Positions 1 through 8,666 are shown, counted from the stretch's first letter. The stretch: DNA of 35,608 bases from Pseudobutyrivibrio sp. 49 (GCF_900100545.1 NZ_FNDP01000024.1:1-35608); one strand, 5' to 3'. Program-made: numbers and translations. Notes: a model not told the origin generated them from the sequence alone.

Positions 1-2
1 TC

Positions 3-146
3 AGAAGATATCTGTATCGTGGAAAAGAAAATGTTCTTGCACAGAGCATACTGCTGGCAATCGGCTATGATATAAATAAGCTACATCATAAGATTGCTGC
101 TGAGCGAACAGGAACACACCTGTTTGAATTGAAAAAAGCCTCATAA
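3..146 (+). mobile_element. 3' end of an IS1182-like DDE transposase gene (partial)
   Basis: An open frame entering from the left edge encodes 47 residues and stops with TAA at 144-146. The peptide begins RRYLYRGKENVLAQ and contains LHHKIAAERTGTHLF. This resembles the extreme C-terminus of IS1182/IS5-group DDE transposases, where a basic R-Y/F-x-x-R-G stretch is followed by N-K-L-H-H-K. Only the tail is visible, so it cannot be told whether the element is intact. It marks a possible recombination boundary at the edge of the glycan locus. Confidence 0.6.
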
Positions 147-270
147 TTTTTGACACTTCAAAATGAAAAAGGCAACAATGCGCCGATTATCACATCGGCT
201 TGTTAAAGTACTCAATTTTTCACAATAACAATGAAAACCATTTCTCAAATCCACAATTTATGGTAAGAAA

Positions 271-325
271 AAGGGGCCTCGCTTAGATGATTTAATCATC
301 TAAAGCGACAGCCCCTTCTTTTTTT
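271..325 (+). terminator. Long two-part hairpin terminator downstream of the transposase
   Basis: AAGGGGC (271-277) pairs with GCCCCTT (311-317). An inner stem pairs CGCTTAGATGAT with ATCATCTAAAGCG, with one bulged A. A T-rich run to 325 follows. The position fits the end of the insertion sequence, so part of the structure could also be the element's terminal inverted repeat. It insulates the downstream gene from transposase transcription. Confidence 0.7.
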
Positions 326-347
326 GTTAGTTTTTCACTTGTAATTG

Positions 348-356
348 TGTTAGAAT
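348..356 (+). promoter_or_regulatory. Possible extended -10 promoter for the LtaS-like gene
   Basis: TGTTAGAAT has the TGn extension followed by a -10-like hexamer (351-356), 33 bases before the ATG at 389. No good -35 lies at 16-18 bp. A similar TGGTAGAAT (2604-2612) precedes the carbamate kinase gene. Confidence 0.35.
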
Positions 357-388
357 TACGGCTGTGAAATAATACGAGGAGTAATTTT

Positions 389-2116
389 ATGAAGAAGTTT
401 AAAAGTGTTTCATTTTGGCTGGTATATTTATGGCTTGGAATTTTTAGTGCTATTACTTATTTGGATTTATTATTAGGAGCAAGCAATCGATTAGTAATTA
501 ACAAATATACAATACATAATGTTTTGATTTGTTTTTTGATTAATATAATTTTCTTTAATCTGATTAAGAAAAAAGGTGCGTTACTGGTTGTATCTGGGGC
601 GACTTTCCTTTGGAGTATCGTATCGCACTTCGTTTTGCAGCTTCACGGAAGTGCCCTTTGTTTTACTCTTTTTAAGAACTTCAAAACAGCGGTTTCTGTT
701 ATGAATCATTATCATTTATCCTTTAGTCCAAGGATAATATTTATAGTGCTTCTATTAGCAGTTAATGTGGCTGTGGTTCTTGCTTTCCCAAAGAAATTTA
801 TAGATGAATATTTTGAAGATAAGTTCCATTTAGTATGGAAGGGAATCTTTGCTGCTTTTGTAATATTCTATGGTTTTGTATCTTATAAAATCGCAAACAA
901 TAATATGAGCTGGGCTCCATTTTTTATCATAGAGCAGAGAGGCTATTGTTCATATTTGATTACTGACAGTATTTATTGCATTAATCATTTCAGTAAGCCA
1001 GAGGGTTATGATGAAGCGCTCGTTCCTACTGACGTAGAGGGCTGGGAGGATAAGGTTTCTGACACTCATCCGGATATTATTGTCATTTTAAATGAGACCT
1101 TTAGTGACATCACAAAATACAGCGATGTGAAAACAGATGTGAATCCTTTGGAGGCATTAGAGTCAATCGACAATCTGTATAAGGGATACTGTATTGTTCC
1201 TAATGCAGGAGGCGGAACAAATACTTCAGAGTATGAGCTTCTTACTTCTAATTCGACAGCCTTGCTTTCAACAGGTGCACCTTTTAACTATATAAATTTT
1301 GAAAAGCATAACGATACTATTGTGTCGTATTTAAAGAATAATGATTATGAGACCTTTGCTTTCCATTGTTATTCAAAGGAGAATTACAATCGAAAGATAG
1401 CCTACACAGCGATGGGATTTGACAATATATATCTTGGCCCAGATGCTTATGAATATCATCATAAAAATGGCAATAGAGACTGGCTTGATGAGGACAATTA
1501 CAAGGATCTAATCAGGGTATATAATGAGTCATCGGATTCACCTAAGTTCATGTATCTTCTTACTTATCAGAATCATGGTGGCTATGAGCAGAACGACCCA
1601 GAGATGGATACTGTTCATTCCATAGGTGAATATGAAGTGTCTAATGATATTGTTGATGAATACGAGTCAAGTGTTAAACTTTCTGCAGAAGCCTTTAAGG
1701 AGTTAACAGATTATTATTCAAAAATCGACAGACCAGTTATTATTTGCATGCTTGGTGATCATACCTTTTCATATTCAACCTCTCTCAGTAAGGAAGGAGC
1801 TTCGCAGGAGGAAAAGGAAATTGATGACAGAACGGTTCCATATTTGATCTGGTCAAACTATGATATGGACAGAAGTATCTTCACGGAATACACCAGTATG
1901 ATAGACTTACTTCCATCTGTTTTGTATTCAGCAGGAATTGAGTTGGATGATTACTACAAGCAGATTTTGAACCTACATGGTGTAATGCCAGGTAAAACTA
2001 CTTTTGGTTCATATATAGATAACGATGGTAAGATAAATAATATCACCAATGACAAATCAGCAGAGGATGAATGGAATAAGTATTTATTTGCTGAATATAA
2101 GCGATTAACAAAATAA
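389..2116 (+). CDS. LtaS/MdoB-type membrane sulfatase-fold phosphoglycerol transferase
   Basis: A 575-residue membrane protein of the lipoteichoic acid synthase/alkaline phosphatase superfamily. Several membrane spans occupy roughly residues 8-175 and an extracellular sulfatase-like domain follows. Visible family landmarks are ILNETFSD with metal-ligand candidate E236, GGGTNTSEYELL with candidate nucleophile T277, NHGGY (395-399) and GDH (D457-H458). Known members transfer glycerol phosphate from phosphatidylglycerol to a glycan or glycolipid outside the cell. The start is ATG 389 with GAGGAG at 376-381. The gene follows a transposase terminator and probably starts a short operon with the VanZ-like gene 24 bases on. 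Acceptor and product are unknown; a link to the phosphoglycerol genes at 16485-18202 is inference. Confidence 0.85.
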   Translation: MKKFKSVSFWLVYLWLGIFSAITYLDLLLGASNRLVINKYTIHNVLICFLINIIFFNLIKKKGALLVVSGATFLWSIVSHFVLQLHGSALCFTLFKNFKTAVSVMNHYHLSFSPRIIFIVLLLAVNVAVVLAFPKKFIDEYFEDKFHLVWKGIFAAFVIFYGFVSYKIANNNMSWAPFFIIEQRGYCSYLITDSIYCINHFSKPEGYDEALVPTDVEGWEDKVSDTHPDIIVILNETFSDITKYSDVKTDVNPLEALESIDNLYKGYCIVPNAGGGTNTSEYELLTSNSTALLSTGAPFNYINFEKHNDTIVSYLKNNDYETFAFHCYSKENYNRKIAYTAMGFDNIYLGPDAYEYHHKNGNRDWLDEDNYKDLIRVYNESSDSPKFMYLLTYQNHGGYEQNDPEMDTVHSIGEYEVSNDIVDEYESSVKLSAEAFKELTDYYSKIDRPVIICMLGDHTFSYSTSLSKEGASQEEKEIDDRTVPYLIWSNYDMDRSIFTEYTSMIDLLPSVLYSAGIELDDYYKQILNLHGVMPGKTTFGSYIDNDGKINNITNDKSAEDEWNKYLFAEYKRLTK

Positions 2117-2140
2117 TAAGGATTTGATAGAATACGTGAT

Positions 2141-2581
2141 ATGAAAAAAGGAAAGATTATTTTAGGAATTTTAATAGTGGCGTGGCTGGCAGTTATCTGG
2201 GGTCACAGTATGCAACCGGCAGATGTATCAGCTGGTGAGAGTGGAAAATGGCTCGAAGTACTATCAAAGATTTTCCCATTTTTACAAGGTGAAAATGGAG
2301 AACATTATGTCCGAAAGGCAGCTCATTTTACAGAGTATGCAATTTTGGGTGTATTACTTGCGCTTGAGCTGGCTTATTTTGTGAAGGGATGGCTTAGAAG
2401 ATTTTTTGAGCCTGTTGCATTTGCGCTTTCAGCATCATTTATTGATGAGACAATTCAGCTTTTTGTAGAGGGTCGTTCAGGTCAGGTATCAGATATGTGG
2501 ATTGATACAGCTGGCGCAGCCCTTGGTATTTTAATAACACTTGCGATTATTGGAAACAGAAGAGGCAAAAGAGCATATTAA
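2141..2581 (+). CDS. VanZ-like family membrane protein
   Basis: A 146-residue protein with a hydrophobic N-terminus (about 5-21) and further hydrophobic segments near 70-85, 90-105 and 120-137. The pattern RKAAHFTEYAILG followed by ASFIDETIQLFVEGRSGQVSDMWID is the VanZ-like family signature, with conserved H, E, D and the GR..D stretch. The biochemical role of the family is poorly defined; VanZ itself lowers teicoplanin susceptibility. It lies 24 bases after the LtaS-like gene and has no strong ribosome site of its own: the nearest AAGG is about 20 bases upstream. It is therefore probably cotranscribed and weakly translated or coupled. Confidence 0.8.
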   Translation: MKKGKIILGILIVAWLAVIWGHSMQPADVSAGESGKWLEVLSKIFPFLQGENGEHYVRKAAHFTEYAILGVLLALELAYFVKGWLRRFFEPVAFALSASFIDETIQLFVEGRSGQVSDMWIDTAGAALGILITLAIIGNRRGKRAY

Positions 2582-2603
2582 TAGTGTCTACTGGGTACTG
2601 TTA

Positions 2604-2612
2604 TGGTAGAAT
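2604..2612 (+). promoter_or_regulatory. Possible extended -10 promoter before carbamate kinase
   Basis: TGGTAGAAT is a TGn-extended -10-like element. It lies in the 78-base gap between the VanZ-like gene and the carbamate kinase gene. No convincing -35 is seen, so carbamate kinase may instead be read from upstream. Confidence 0.3.
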
Positions 2613-2659
2613 TATTACATAAAAAATAATAGTTATGGCAAACGATTCGGAGGCATCAT

Positions 2660-3592
2660 ATGAGCAAAAAGAGAATAGTTATTGCACTTGGACATGACGC
2701 ACTTGGCACAACTGTGCTGGAGCAGTGGAACGCTACAAAACGCACAGCGGTAGCAGTGGCAGAATTTATCGGGCAGGATTATCAGGTGGTCATCACCCAC
2801 AGCAATGGCCCACAGGTTGGAATGATTCATACAGCACTTTCAGAGTTTTATCAGAATCATCCTGATTACACACCTACACCAATGTCGGTTTGTTCGGCAA
2901 TGAGTCAGGGTTACATTGGGTACGATTTGCAGCAGGCTATTCGCTCTGAGCTTGTAGGACGTGGCATTTACAAGCCAGTATCCACAGTACTTACACAGGT
3001 TACTGTAGACCCATATGATGAAGCTTTTTATAAGCCAACAAAGATTATCGGAAGAATCCTTACAGAGGAAGAAGCCGAGGCTGAGGAGGCTAAGGGTAAT
3101 CATACAGTTAAGGTAGAGGGAGGCTTCCGCAGAATTGTGGCAGCTCCAAAGCCTATGGAGATTGTAGAGATTGATGCTATCAAGGCACTTTGCGATGCAG
3201 ATCAGGTGGTTATTGCAGCAGGTGGCGGCGGTATCCCAGTCCTCACACAGGACAACAAATTAAAGGGTGCTTCGGCAGTAGTTGAAAAGGATACAGCAGC
3301 AGGTCTTCTTGCTTCAGAGCTTGATGCAGATATGCTTGTTATCCTTACATCAGTTACAAAGGTTTGCAAGAACTTTGGACAGGCTGATGAGGAGCCACTG
3401 GATTACATCTCTGTAGCTGATGCAAAGAAGATGCTTGCAGCAGGAGAGTTTGGTGCGACAGATATGGCGCCAAAGATTCAGGCAGCTATTGATTATATTG
3501 GTGATTCAGCTATCCGTAAGGTGCTGATCACAAAGCTTTCTGATGCTGGAAATGCTGTTGGCGGACAGACTGGAACTATGATTGGAAAATAA
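2660..3592 (+). CDS. arcC: Carbamate kinase
   Basis: A 310-residue amino-acid-kinase-fold protein, full length for carbamate kinase. It interconverts carbamoyl phosphate plus ADP with carbamate plus ATP in the cytoplasm. Landmarks are the N-terminal VIALGHDALG loop, THSNGPQVGMI, AAGGGGIPV, a VVEKD segment and the C-terminal TGTMIGK. The first loop usually reads ALGGNALG or ALGHNALG; here Asp replaces the usual Asn, which is unusual for a phosphoryl-transfer loop. TCGGAGG (2648-2654) sits 5 bases before the ATG. No arginine deiminase or ornithine carbamoyltransferase gene is nearby, so this is an orphan arcC, closed by its own terminator. Confidence 0.9.
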   Translation: MSKKRIVIALGHDALGTTVLEQWNATKRTAVAVAEFIGQDYQVVITHSNGPQVGMIHTALSEFYQNHPDYTPTPMSVCSAMSQGYIGYDLQQAIRSELVGRGIYKPVSTVLTQVTVDPYDEAFYKPTKIIGRILTEEEAEAEEAKGNHTVKVEGGFRRIVAAPKPMEIVEIDAIKALCDADQVVIAAGGGGIPVLTQDNKLKGASAVVEKDTAAGLLASELDADMLVILTSVTKVCKNFGQADEEPLDYISVADAKKMLAAGEFGATDMAPKIQAAIDYIGDSAIRKVLITKLSDAGNAVGGQTGTMIGK

Positions 3593-3618
3593 TTAAAATA
3601 AAAAATTTTAAGTATAGA

Positions 3619-3653
3619 GGATTCAGCTTAAATACGGGCTGAATCCTTTTTTT
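3619..3653 (+). terminator. Intrinsic terminator after carbamate kinase
   Basis: GGATTCAGC (3619-3627) pairs perfectly with GCTGAATCC (3638-3646), with a 10-base loop and seven T. It ends the LtaS-like/VanZ/arcC unit. Confidence 0.9.
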
Positions 3654-3689
3654 ATAGGCATAATATATAAATGAAATTTAATAAAGTTG

Positions 3690-3719
3690 TTGAAAAAGTA
3701 CGTTTTGTAGTTGTACAAT
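3690..3719 (+). promoter_or_regulatory. Sigma-A-type promoter of the ATP-grasp/flippase unit
   Basis: TTGAAA (3690-3695), an 18-bp spacer and TACAAT (3714-3719) form a good vegetative promoter. Transcription would begin near 3726. This rules out the in-frame TTG at 3711, which lies inside the -10, as the translation start of the next gene. Confidence 0.75.
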
Positions 3720-3770
3720 GTTGAAAGTCTGAGTAAAAAAATATCCAAAATAACGGGGGATGAATGTATC

Positions 3771-4820
3771 ATGAAGTTGAGAAAAATTAGGAACAGATAT
3801 AAAAGATATCAAGCTTGGAAATGGAATGTTTGGAAAGCTAAGAGTGAAGCAAAACTCCCATTTCCAACAAGAGTGCAATATGCCCTGAGAGGCTTTTCGC
3901 CAGATGAGTATCGTTGGTTTGAGTTAGATAAAAATGATTATAAGGATTATATTTCTGAGCACGAGAGACTAAAAGCCAGAGAAATAAATGGCGGCTATAA
4001 ATTCATATTAGATGACAAATTAGTTTTCGAGGAAATTGTTGGACAGTATGCAAATGTTCCCAAAAACTATGCGTGGGTCAATAATGGATTTGTATATGGT
4101 CTTCATGGAGATGGTATAAATAAAGAGAATCTTATTGAGTACCTTCAGAAATATAAAAAGACCGTTTTAAAATGGACAAACAGAGGCGGCGGTGGTGGTA
4201 CCTATGTCATTACTTTTGAGAATGGTGAGTTTGATGTAAATGGAGAAAAAATAACTCCAGAAGAAGTGAGCAAACTATTCGATAGAGAAGGCAGCGCAAT
4301 TCTTTGCGAGTATATTACTCAGTCTGAATTTGCTGCAAGCTTATACCCTTACACCACAAATACTATTAGATTGGTTTGTGCAAGAAAAAAGGGTGAGGAA
4401 AAAGCGCGCTTTATCTGTGCAATTCAAAGATGCGGATGTAAGAAAAGTATTCCTGTAGACAATGTCAGCAAAGGTGGCTTTACTATTTCTGTAGATGCAG
4501 AAACAGGTGAACTGGGAGCAGGCTACACCATTCACGGTGGTGAAGGAATAGAAGGAATATCGTTTAATTATCACCCAGATACCAATGAAGTATTTACAGG
4601 TAAAAGAATTCCTAACTGGAAGAATATTGTTAATGAGGTTGTAGAATTAACAAATAAACTGCCATATTTAAATTTTGTGGCATGGGATATATTGCTTACT
4701 GATGAAGGATTTTATATTATAGAAGGAAATGCTTCAAGCGGTTGCAGAATCTTCCAGATGGAGCATGGTGTGAAAAATGAGCTTTTAGGACAGGTCCTTT
4801 CAAGCTACGGAATTTTTTAA
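3771..4820 (+). CDS. ATP-grasp protein of the sugar-transfer-associated type
   Basis: The 349-residue product resembles ATPgrasp_ST proteins (sugar-transfer-associated ATP-grasp), found in polysaccharide clusters without a settled reaction. The fold is suggested by K134 with a glycine-rich loop (GGGGG, 139-143), a central EYITQSEF segment, and a C-terminal NFVAWDILLTDEGFYIIEGN that would carry the acidic and Asn metal ligands. The first 30 residues are basic. ATG 3771 is chosen because the only longer frame starts at a TTG inside the promoter's -10, while GGGGGA (3755-3760) lies 10 bases before this ATG. The flippase gene follows after 19 bases, so both are likely cotranscribed. Attachment of an amino acid or other acyl group to the glycan would be a guess. 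Confidence 0.75.
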   Translation: MKLRKIRNRYKRYQAWKWNVWKAKSEAKLPFPTRVQYALRGFSPDEYRWFELDKNDYKDYISEHERLKAREINGGYKFILDDKLVFEEIVGQYANVPKNYAWVNNGFVYGLHGDGINKENLIEYLQKYKKTVLKWTNRGGGGGTYVITFENGEFDVNGEKITPEEVSKLFDREGSAILCEYITQSEFAASLYPYTTNTIRLVCARKKGEEKARFICAIQRCGCKKSIPVDNVSKGGFTISVDAETGELGAGYTIHGGEGIEGISFNYHPDTNEVFTGKRIPNWKNIVNEVVELTNKLPYLNFVAWDILLTDEGFYIIEGNASSGCRIFQMEHGVKNELLGQVLSSYGIF

Positions 4821-4839
4821 GGGATAGGAATAGGATGTT

Positions 4840-6309
4840 ATGAATGGTAAACAGAATAATGAGATAAAGAATAAGACTATATCCAACTTGATTTGGAGAT
4901 ATGCTGAAAGATGTGGTGCACAGGGAATAAGTTTTGTAATTTCAATTGTTCTTGCAAGACTTCTTTCTCCAAGTGAATACGGAACAATTGCACTTGTTAC
5001 CGTTTTCTTGTCTATCTTTCAAGTGTTTGTTGATAGTGGAATGGGAAGTGCACTTATTCAGAAAAAAGATGCAGATCAGTTAGACTTTTCCACAATCTTT
5101 TTCTTTAACATTTTCATGTGTCTTGTGATTTATGGAGTGTTCTATGCGGTTGCTCCATTAATTGCCAATTATTATGATAATAGCGAACTTACAGCGGTTA
5201 TAAGAGTTCTTGGTATTACGATTATTATATCTGGTGTAAAGAATGTTCAGCAGGCATACGTATCTAAAAACTTGATTTTTAAGAAGTTTTTCTTTTCAAC
5301 CTTGTTTGGAACTATGCTTGCAGGTGTTGTTGGAATAGTGCTTGCATATATGGGCTTTGGTGTATGGGCACTTGTAGCTCAGCAGGTTGTAAATACACTT
5401 GTTGATACAATTGTTCTTTGGGCGACAGTAAAGTGGAGACCAAAGATGATGTTCTCATTCGAGAGACTTAAGGGAATGTTTTCTTATGGATGGAAGCTGT
5501 TGCTTTCAAATCTTCTTAACACTGTCTACAATGACATAAGACAGCTTATTATTGGTAAGGTATATTCGGGTTCTGATCTTGCTTACTACAACAGAGGAAA
5601 GACTTTTCCAAATTTTGTAGTTAATAATATCAATACATCAATTAATAGTGTTCTTTTTCCTGTAATGTCGCAGGTACAGGATGATAAAGAAAAGTTAAAG
5701 AACATGACACGAAGAGCTATTATGACAAGTAGCTTTATCATGTGGCCATTTATGTTTGGCTTAATGGCAACTGGTAAGACGGTGTTCATATTATTGCTTA
5801 CAGAAAAATGGCTTCCAAGTTTACCATTCTTATATATCTTCTGTTTTGTAAGTGGTATGCAGCCAATTCATACTGCAAACTTAAATGCTATCAAAGCTCA
5901 GGGAAAGAGCGATGTCTTCCTGAGATTAGAGGTTATTAAGAAGACAGTTGGTATTTTGATTATTTTAGGTACTATGAATATCAGCGTTTTTGCAATTGGT
6001 ATGGGTTCAGTTTTCTATACTATTTTTGCTAGTGTGGTTAACGCCTTCCCAAATAAGTCATTGTTGGATTACAGCTATTTCGAACAGATAAAGGATATGA
6101 TACCTTCATTCCTATTATCAGCTGCAATGTTTGCAATAGTTTATTTCTTACCATTACCAAAATTCTTACCATTAATTATCGTATTAATTATTCAGGTAAT
6201 AGTTGGTGCTGTAGTATATGTTGGTGGTGCAAAATTATTCAAAATGCAGGCAGCAGAGTACGCATTTAGTACATTAATTAAGTTCAAAGATAGAAAAAAA
6301 GCAGCGTAA
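4840..6309 (+). CDS. Wzx-type lipopolysaccharide/EPS flippase (first of two)
   Basis: A 489-residue polytopic membrane protein of the MOP/polysaccharide-transporter superfamily, with about 12-14 hydrophobic spans. The N-terminus (GAQGISFVISIVLARLLSPS followed by EYGTIAL) is the typical first-helix signature of Wzx/TuaB-like exporters. It would flip undecaprenyl-linked repeat units across the membrane. An AGGA at 4826-4829 is 5 bases from an ATG at 4835 that opens a two-codon frame (ATG TTA TGA). The stop of that frame overlaps the true ATG at 4840. The gene ends at a bidirectional terminator shared with the convergent acyltransferase. The locus carries a second, divergent flippase at 27245. 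Confidence 0.88.
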   Translation: MNGKQNNEIKNKTISNLIWRYAERCGAQGISFVISIVLARLLSPSEYGTIALVTVFLSIFQVFVDSGMGSALIQKKDADQLDFSTIFFFNIFMCLVIYGVFYAVAPLIANYYDNSELTAVIRVLGITIIISGVKNVQQAYVSKNLIFKKFFFSTLFGTMLAGVVGIVLAYMGFGVWALVAQQVVNTLVDTIVLWATVKWRPKMMFSFERLKGMFSYGWKLLLSNLLNTVYNDIRQLIIGKVYSGSDLAYYNRGKTFPNFVVNNINTSINSVLFPVMSQVQDDKEKLKNMTRRAIMTSSFIMWPFMFGLMATGKTVFILLLTEKWLPSLPFLYIFCFVSGMQPIHTANLNAIKAQGKSDVFLRLEVIKKTVGILIILGTMNISVFAIGMGSVFYTIFASVVNAFPNKSLLDYSYFEQIKDMIPSFLLSAAMFAIVYFLPLPKFLPLIIVLIIQVIVGAVVYVGGAKLFKMQAAEYAFSTLIKFKDRKKAA

Positions 6310-6320
6310 GACGTAAATAA

Positions 6321-6360
6321 AAAATCCATCCCCTATCATACATAAGGGATGGATTTTTTT
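6321..6360. terminator. Bidirectional terminator between convergent genes
   Basis: AAAATCCATCCCT (6321-6333) pairs with AGGGATGGATTTT (6345-6357). An A-rich left flank and a T run on the right give T-tracts on both strands. It serves the flippase (+) and the acyltransferase (-). Confidence 0.9.
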
Positions 6361-7378
6361 ATACTGGAATATATTTCATAAGTTTCTTAAAGCCAATTGC
6401 AAGAAGAAGAGTGATGCCAAAGCAAATGAAGAAATAGATATATTGATTAGACAGTCTGTTCTCTAGAAGAATCATGGGAATTCTTTGCAAAATATAAATC
6501 TCAAATACATTTTTTCCAAAATAATTTATTACTGGATTACAAAACTCAAAGAGTGTCGATAAAGCTACTATGGATAAAACAAAGGTTATTGTTGATAATT
6601 CGTAAGCAAGAAGAACGACATGTGAATTACCTGAAGTTTTACAAATCCAAAAACTAATAGTAAATGGTACAGCCATTAAAATAAATGCAATCACACGGTT
6701 CAAAATATTCTTTTTGAAAAAGTCATTTAGTTTATCTTTATAAATCTCAAAGAACATGCCAAGTGGGTAACAGAATATCGTGCTATACCAATGAAATCCT
6801 TTACCGAAGTGTCTAGTAAAGATTATATAAATCATAGCAAATAATGTAACTAGGATTGGGGTAAGAACATTGCTTTTATTTAAGATTTTACCAACTATAA
6901 ATGTTGATACATACATGAAAAGAATTGCAAAAATATACCAATTGCTATTACCTAGTGATTTCCATGCAACGAACGCAAGTAAGATATCAGGAACTGAGTA
7001 ATGTTCACCTACGATTATGCTGACAATCAAATAAAGAATAATTGCTAAATCAAACTGAATTAGAATTTTTAAAATTCTTTTTGGCATTGTATCAATGTAG
7101 TTATTTTTATTATGAAGAGAATACATGATGCCGTAGCCGGAATAGAAAAGAAACGTAGTGACGATTAGTTGATCAATTCCAAAGTTGAAGATTTCAAAAA
7201 TTTTATCATATTTGCCAGCTGTTAGATATTGATTGATATGCCGCATAAATACAAACATAACAAAAATACCGTTGATTGCTGCTGTTTGATTGGGGCTGAT
7301 ATAGTCCGCACTTGGTTCTTTTCTGTAATGTACACCGAAAAGAGAAACCAAAATTACAAGTAATAAAATAAAATTCAT
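6359..7378 (-). CDS. Acyltransferase-3 family membrane O-acyltransferase
   Basis: A 339-residue polytopic protein with about ten membrane spans. The N-terminal pattern NGIFVMFVFMRH, with candidate catalytic H47 after a hydrophobic helix, then FLFYSGYGIMYSL and SNWYIFAILFMY, marks the acyltransferase-3 family. Known members O-acetylate or otherwise acylate surface glycans from cytoplasmic acyl-CoA. The start is supported by GGGAGAG on the minus strand (complement at 7386-7392), 7 bases upstream of the ATG. It is the only leftward gene inside the EPS region before the beta-helix end, and it has its own promoter. Sugar and acyl group are unknown. Confidence 0.8.
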   Translation of the reverse strand: MNFILLLVILVSLFGVHYRKEPSADYISPNQTAAINGIFVMFVFMRHINQYLTAGKYDKIFEIFNFGIDQLIVTTFLFYSGYGIMYSLHNKNNYIDTMPKRILKILIQFDLAIILYLIVSIIVGEHYSVPDILLAFVAWKSLGNSNWYIFAILFMYVSTFIVGKILNKSNVLTPILVTLFAMIYIIFTRHFGKGFHWYSTIFCYPLGMFFEIYKDKLNDFFKKNILNRVIAFILMAVPFTISFWICKTSGNSHVVLLAYELSTITFVLSIVALSTLFEFCNPVINYFGKNVFEIYILQRIPMILLENRLSNQYIYFFICFGITLLLAIGFKKLMKYIPV

Positions 7379-7422
7379 AATATAACTCTCCCATAAAACA
7401 TTGTGTAATAATACACTTTCTG

Positions 7423-7453
7423 ATTATAACATTGTTTATTTGGCTATTGTTAA
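7423..7453 (-). promoter_or_regulatory. Promoter of the leftward acyltransferase
   Basis: On the minus strand TGTTATAAT gives an extended -10 (TATAAT, complement 7423-7428). TTAACA (complement 7448-7453) lies 19 bp upstream as a poor-spacing -35. The extension makes the -10 credible alone. Confidence 0.55.
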
Positions 7454-7512
7454 TAAAATTCAGCTAGTCCAATAAGGAGATGATGAGTATTAATAGACAA
7501 AAAATGGAGTCT

Positions 7513-7541
7513 TTGACAGCTATATAGTTTTTGGGTATTAT
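7513..7541 (+). promoter_or_regulatory. Near-consensus promoter placing the transcript start at the GT2 start codon
   Basis: TTGACA (7513-7518), exactly 17 bp, then TATTAT (7536-7541). A start site 7 bases after the -10 falls on A7548, the first base of the next gene's ATG. No Shine-Dalgarno sequence lies between the promoter and the ATG. Confidence 0.8.
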
Positions 7542-7547
7542 GTCAAT

Positions 7548-8636
7548 ATGAGCGAAGAAATAAAGTTTTCCGTTATAATGCCTACATACGGAGTGGGTGA
7601 ATATATTGGTGATGCATTAGGATGTCTCATGATGCAGTCCTATGACAATTTTGAAGTTATCATTGTGGATGATTGTTCACCTGATAACAGTGCAGATATT
7701 GCTCGTAGTTTCATTAATCGTGACGATAGATTTGTGTATATAAAACATCCTGAAAATCAGGGCGTTTCTGCTGCCAGAAATACTGGCATCGAGCATGCCA
7801 CAGGAGATTATATCCTCTTTTTAGATCCAGATGATTTATATGAGAAGAATCTTTTGAGAGTTTGTGCAGCAGCCTTGGAACGAAATCCTGTTGATCTTTT
7901 GGTTTATAGTTTTACAGAAGATTATCGTAATTACGAATCAGGAAAAATTGAATATATGAAGGGAATCACTCTGGAACTTTTGGATTATGATGACGATATG
8001 CTCACCACCAATGATCCAGTTACCATCCATAGATTAGCCATGCAGATGGAAGAAATAACCATGCTTGGTTATCCATGGAACAAGTGTTATAAGACCAGTG
8101 TGATTAAGAATAATAATCTTCGTTTTCAGAAGATAAAGCATGTGGAGGATATTTTATTTAACTGCGACATGTTAGATTTCACAGAGTCACTTACCATCTT
8201 AAATGATGTTCTTTACCACTATAGAAATCAGGGGCAGATGCGTTTGACTGGTGGAGATATTGATGATTATTTTGAGCTTCAGAAGATTCGCGTTAAGAGA
8301 ATTTTTGATCAGCAGCAGAAATGGAAGACCTGTGATTTTGAGGCTCTTGGAATTTTATCAAAAGAGTATTTCAGAAGCTTTCAGTCTGCTATGGTTCGCC
8401 AGCTAGAGACTAAGACAAAAACCGATGAGATTTTGAAGTGGTGCAAGAACGAGGCAGCGACTCCAATTTACAAGGAGATGCGAAAGTATCTGCCAGATAA
8501 TTCCCGCACTATTAAGATGCTATACAAGCCACTTGCGGAAGGAATGTTTGGAACAGCTCTTAAGCGTGCAAGGTTAATGGAATACACAAAGCATTATTTC
8601 CCAGGAGTGTTTAATAGAGCTAAGCAGTTAAGGTAG
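7548..8636 (+). CDS. GT2 family glycosyltransferase, apparently leaderless
   Basis: A 362-residue GT-A-fold enzyme. Visible are FSVIMPTYG (7-15), the nucleotide-binding VDDCSPD (40-46), GVSAARNTGI (72-81), and the DPDD metal-binding DxD-type motif (93-96). It would transfer a sugar from a nucleotide donor to the lipid-linked repeat on the inner membrane face. ATG 7548 is required because the next Met (residue 11) would remove the first beta strand, and no in-frame ATG, GTG or TTG with a ribosome site lies upstream. The -10 ends only 6 bases before this ATG, so the mRNA probably lacks a 5' leader. The gene is monocistronic between its promoter and the regulatory region at 8660. Confidence 0.88.
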   Translation: MSEEIKFSVIMPTYGVGEYIGDALGCLMMQSYDNFEVIIVDDCSPDNSADIARSFINRDDRFVYIKHPENQGVSAARNTGIEHATGDYILFLDPDDLYEKNLLRVCAAALERNPVDLLVYSFTEDYRNYESGKIEYMKGITLELLDYDDDMLTTNDPVTIHRLAMQMEEITMLGYPWNKCYKTSVIKNNNLRFQKIKHVEDILFNCDMLDFTESLTILNDVLYHYRNQGQMRLTGGDIDDYFELQKIRVKRIFDQQQKWKTCDFEALGILSKEYFRSFQSAMVRQLETKTKTDEILKWCKNEAATPIYKEMRKYLPDNSRTIKMLYKPLAEGMFGTALKRARLMEYTKHYFPGVFNRAKQLR

Positions 8637-8666
8637 ATTTGCCAGAATTTGGAAGATTTTGCCAAG

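Noticed and set aside
2633-3103. Minus-strand frames over the carbamate kinase start
   Set aside because: They oppose a well-supported gene and give Cys/Leu-rich, non-family sequences.
3711-3770. Upstream TTG start for the ATP-grasp gene
   Set aside because: The TTG lies in the promoter -10, upstream of the predicted transcript start.
7480-7527. 15-codon frame (MMSINRQKMESL...) after AAGGAG, upstream of the leaderless GT2
   Set aside because: The ribosome site touches the first ATG, no promoter precedes it, and it runs through the GT2 promoter -35. More likely chance or a relic.
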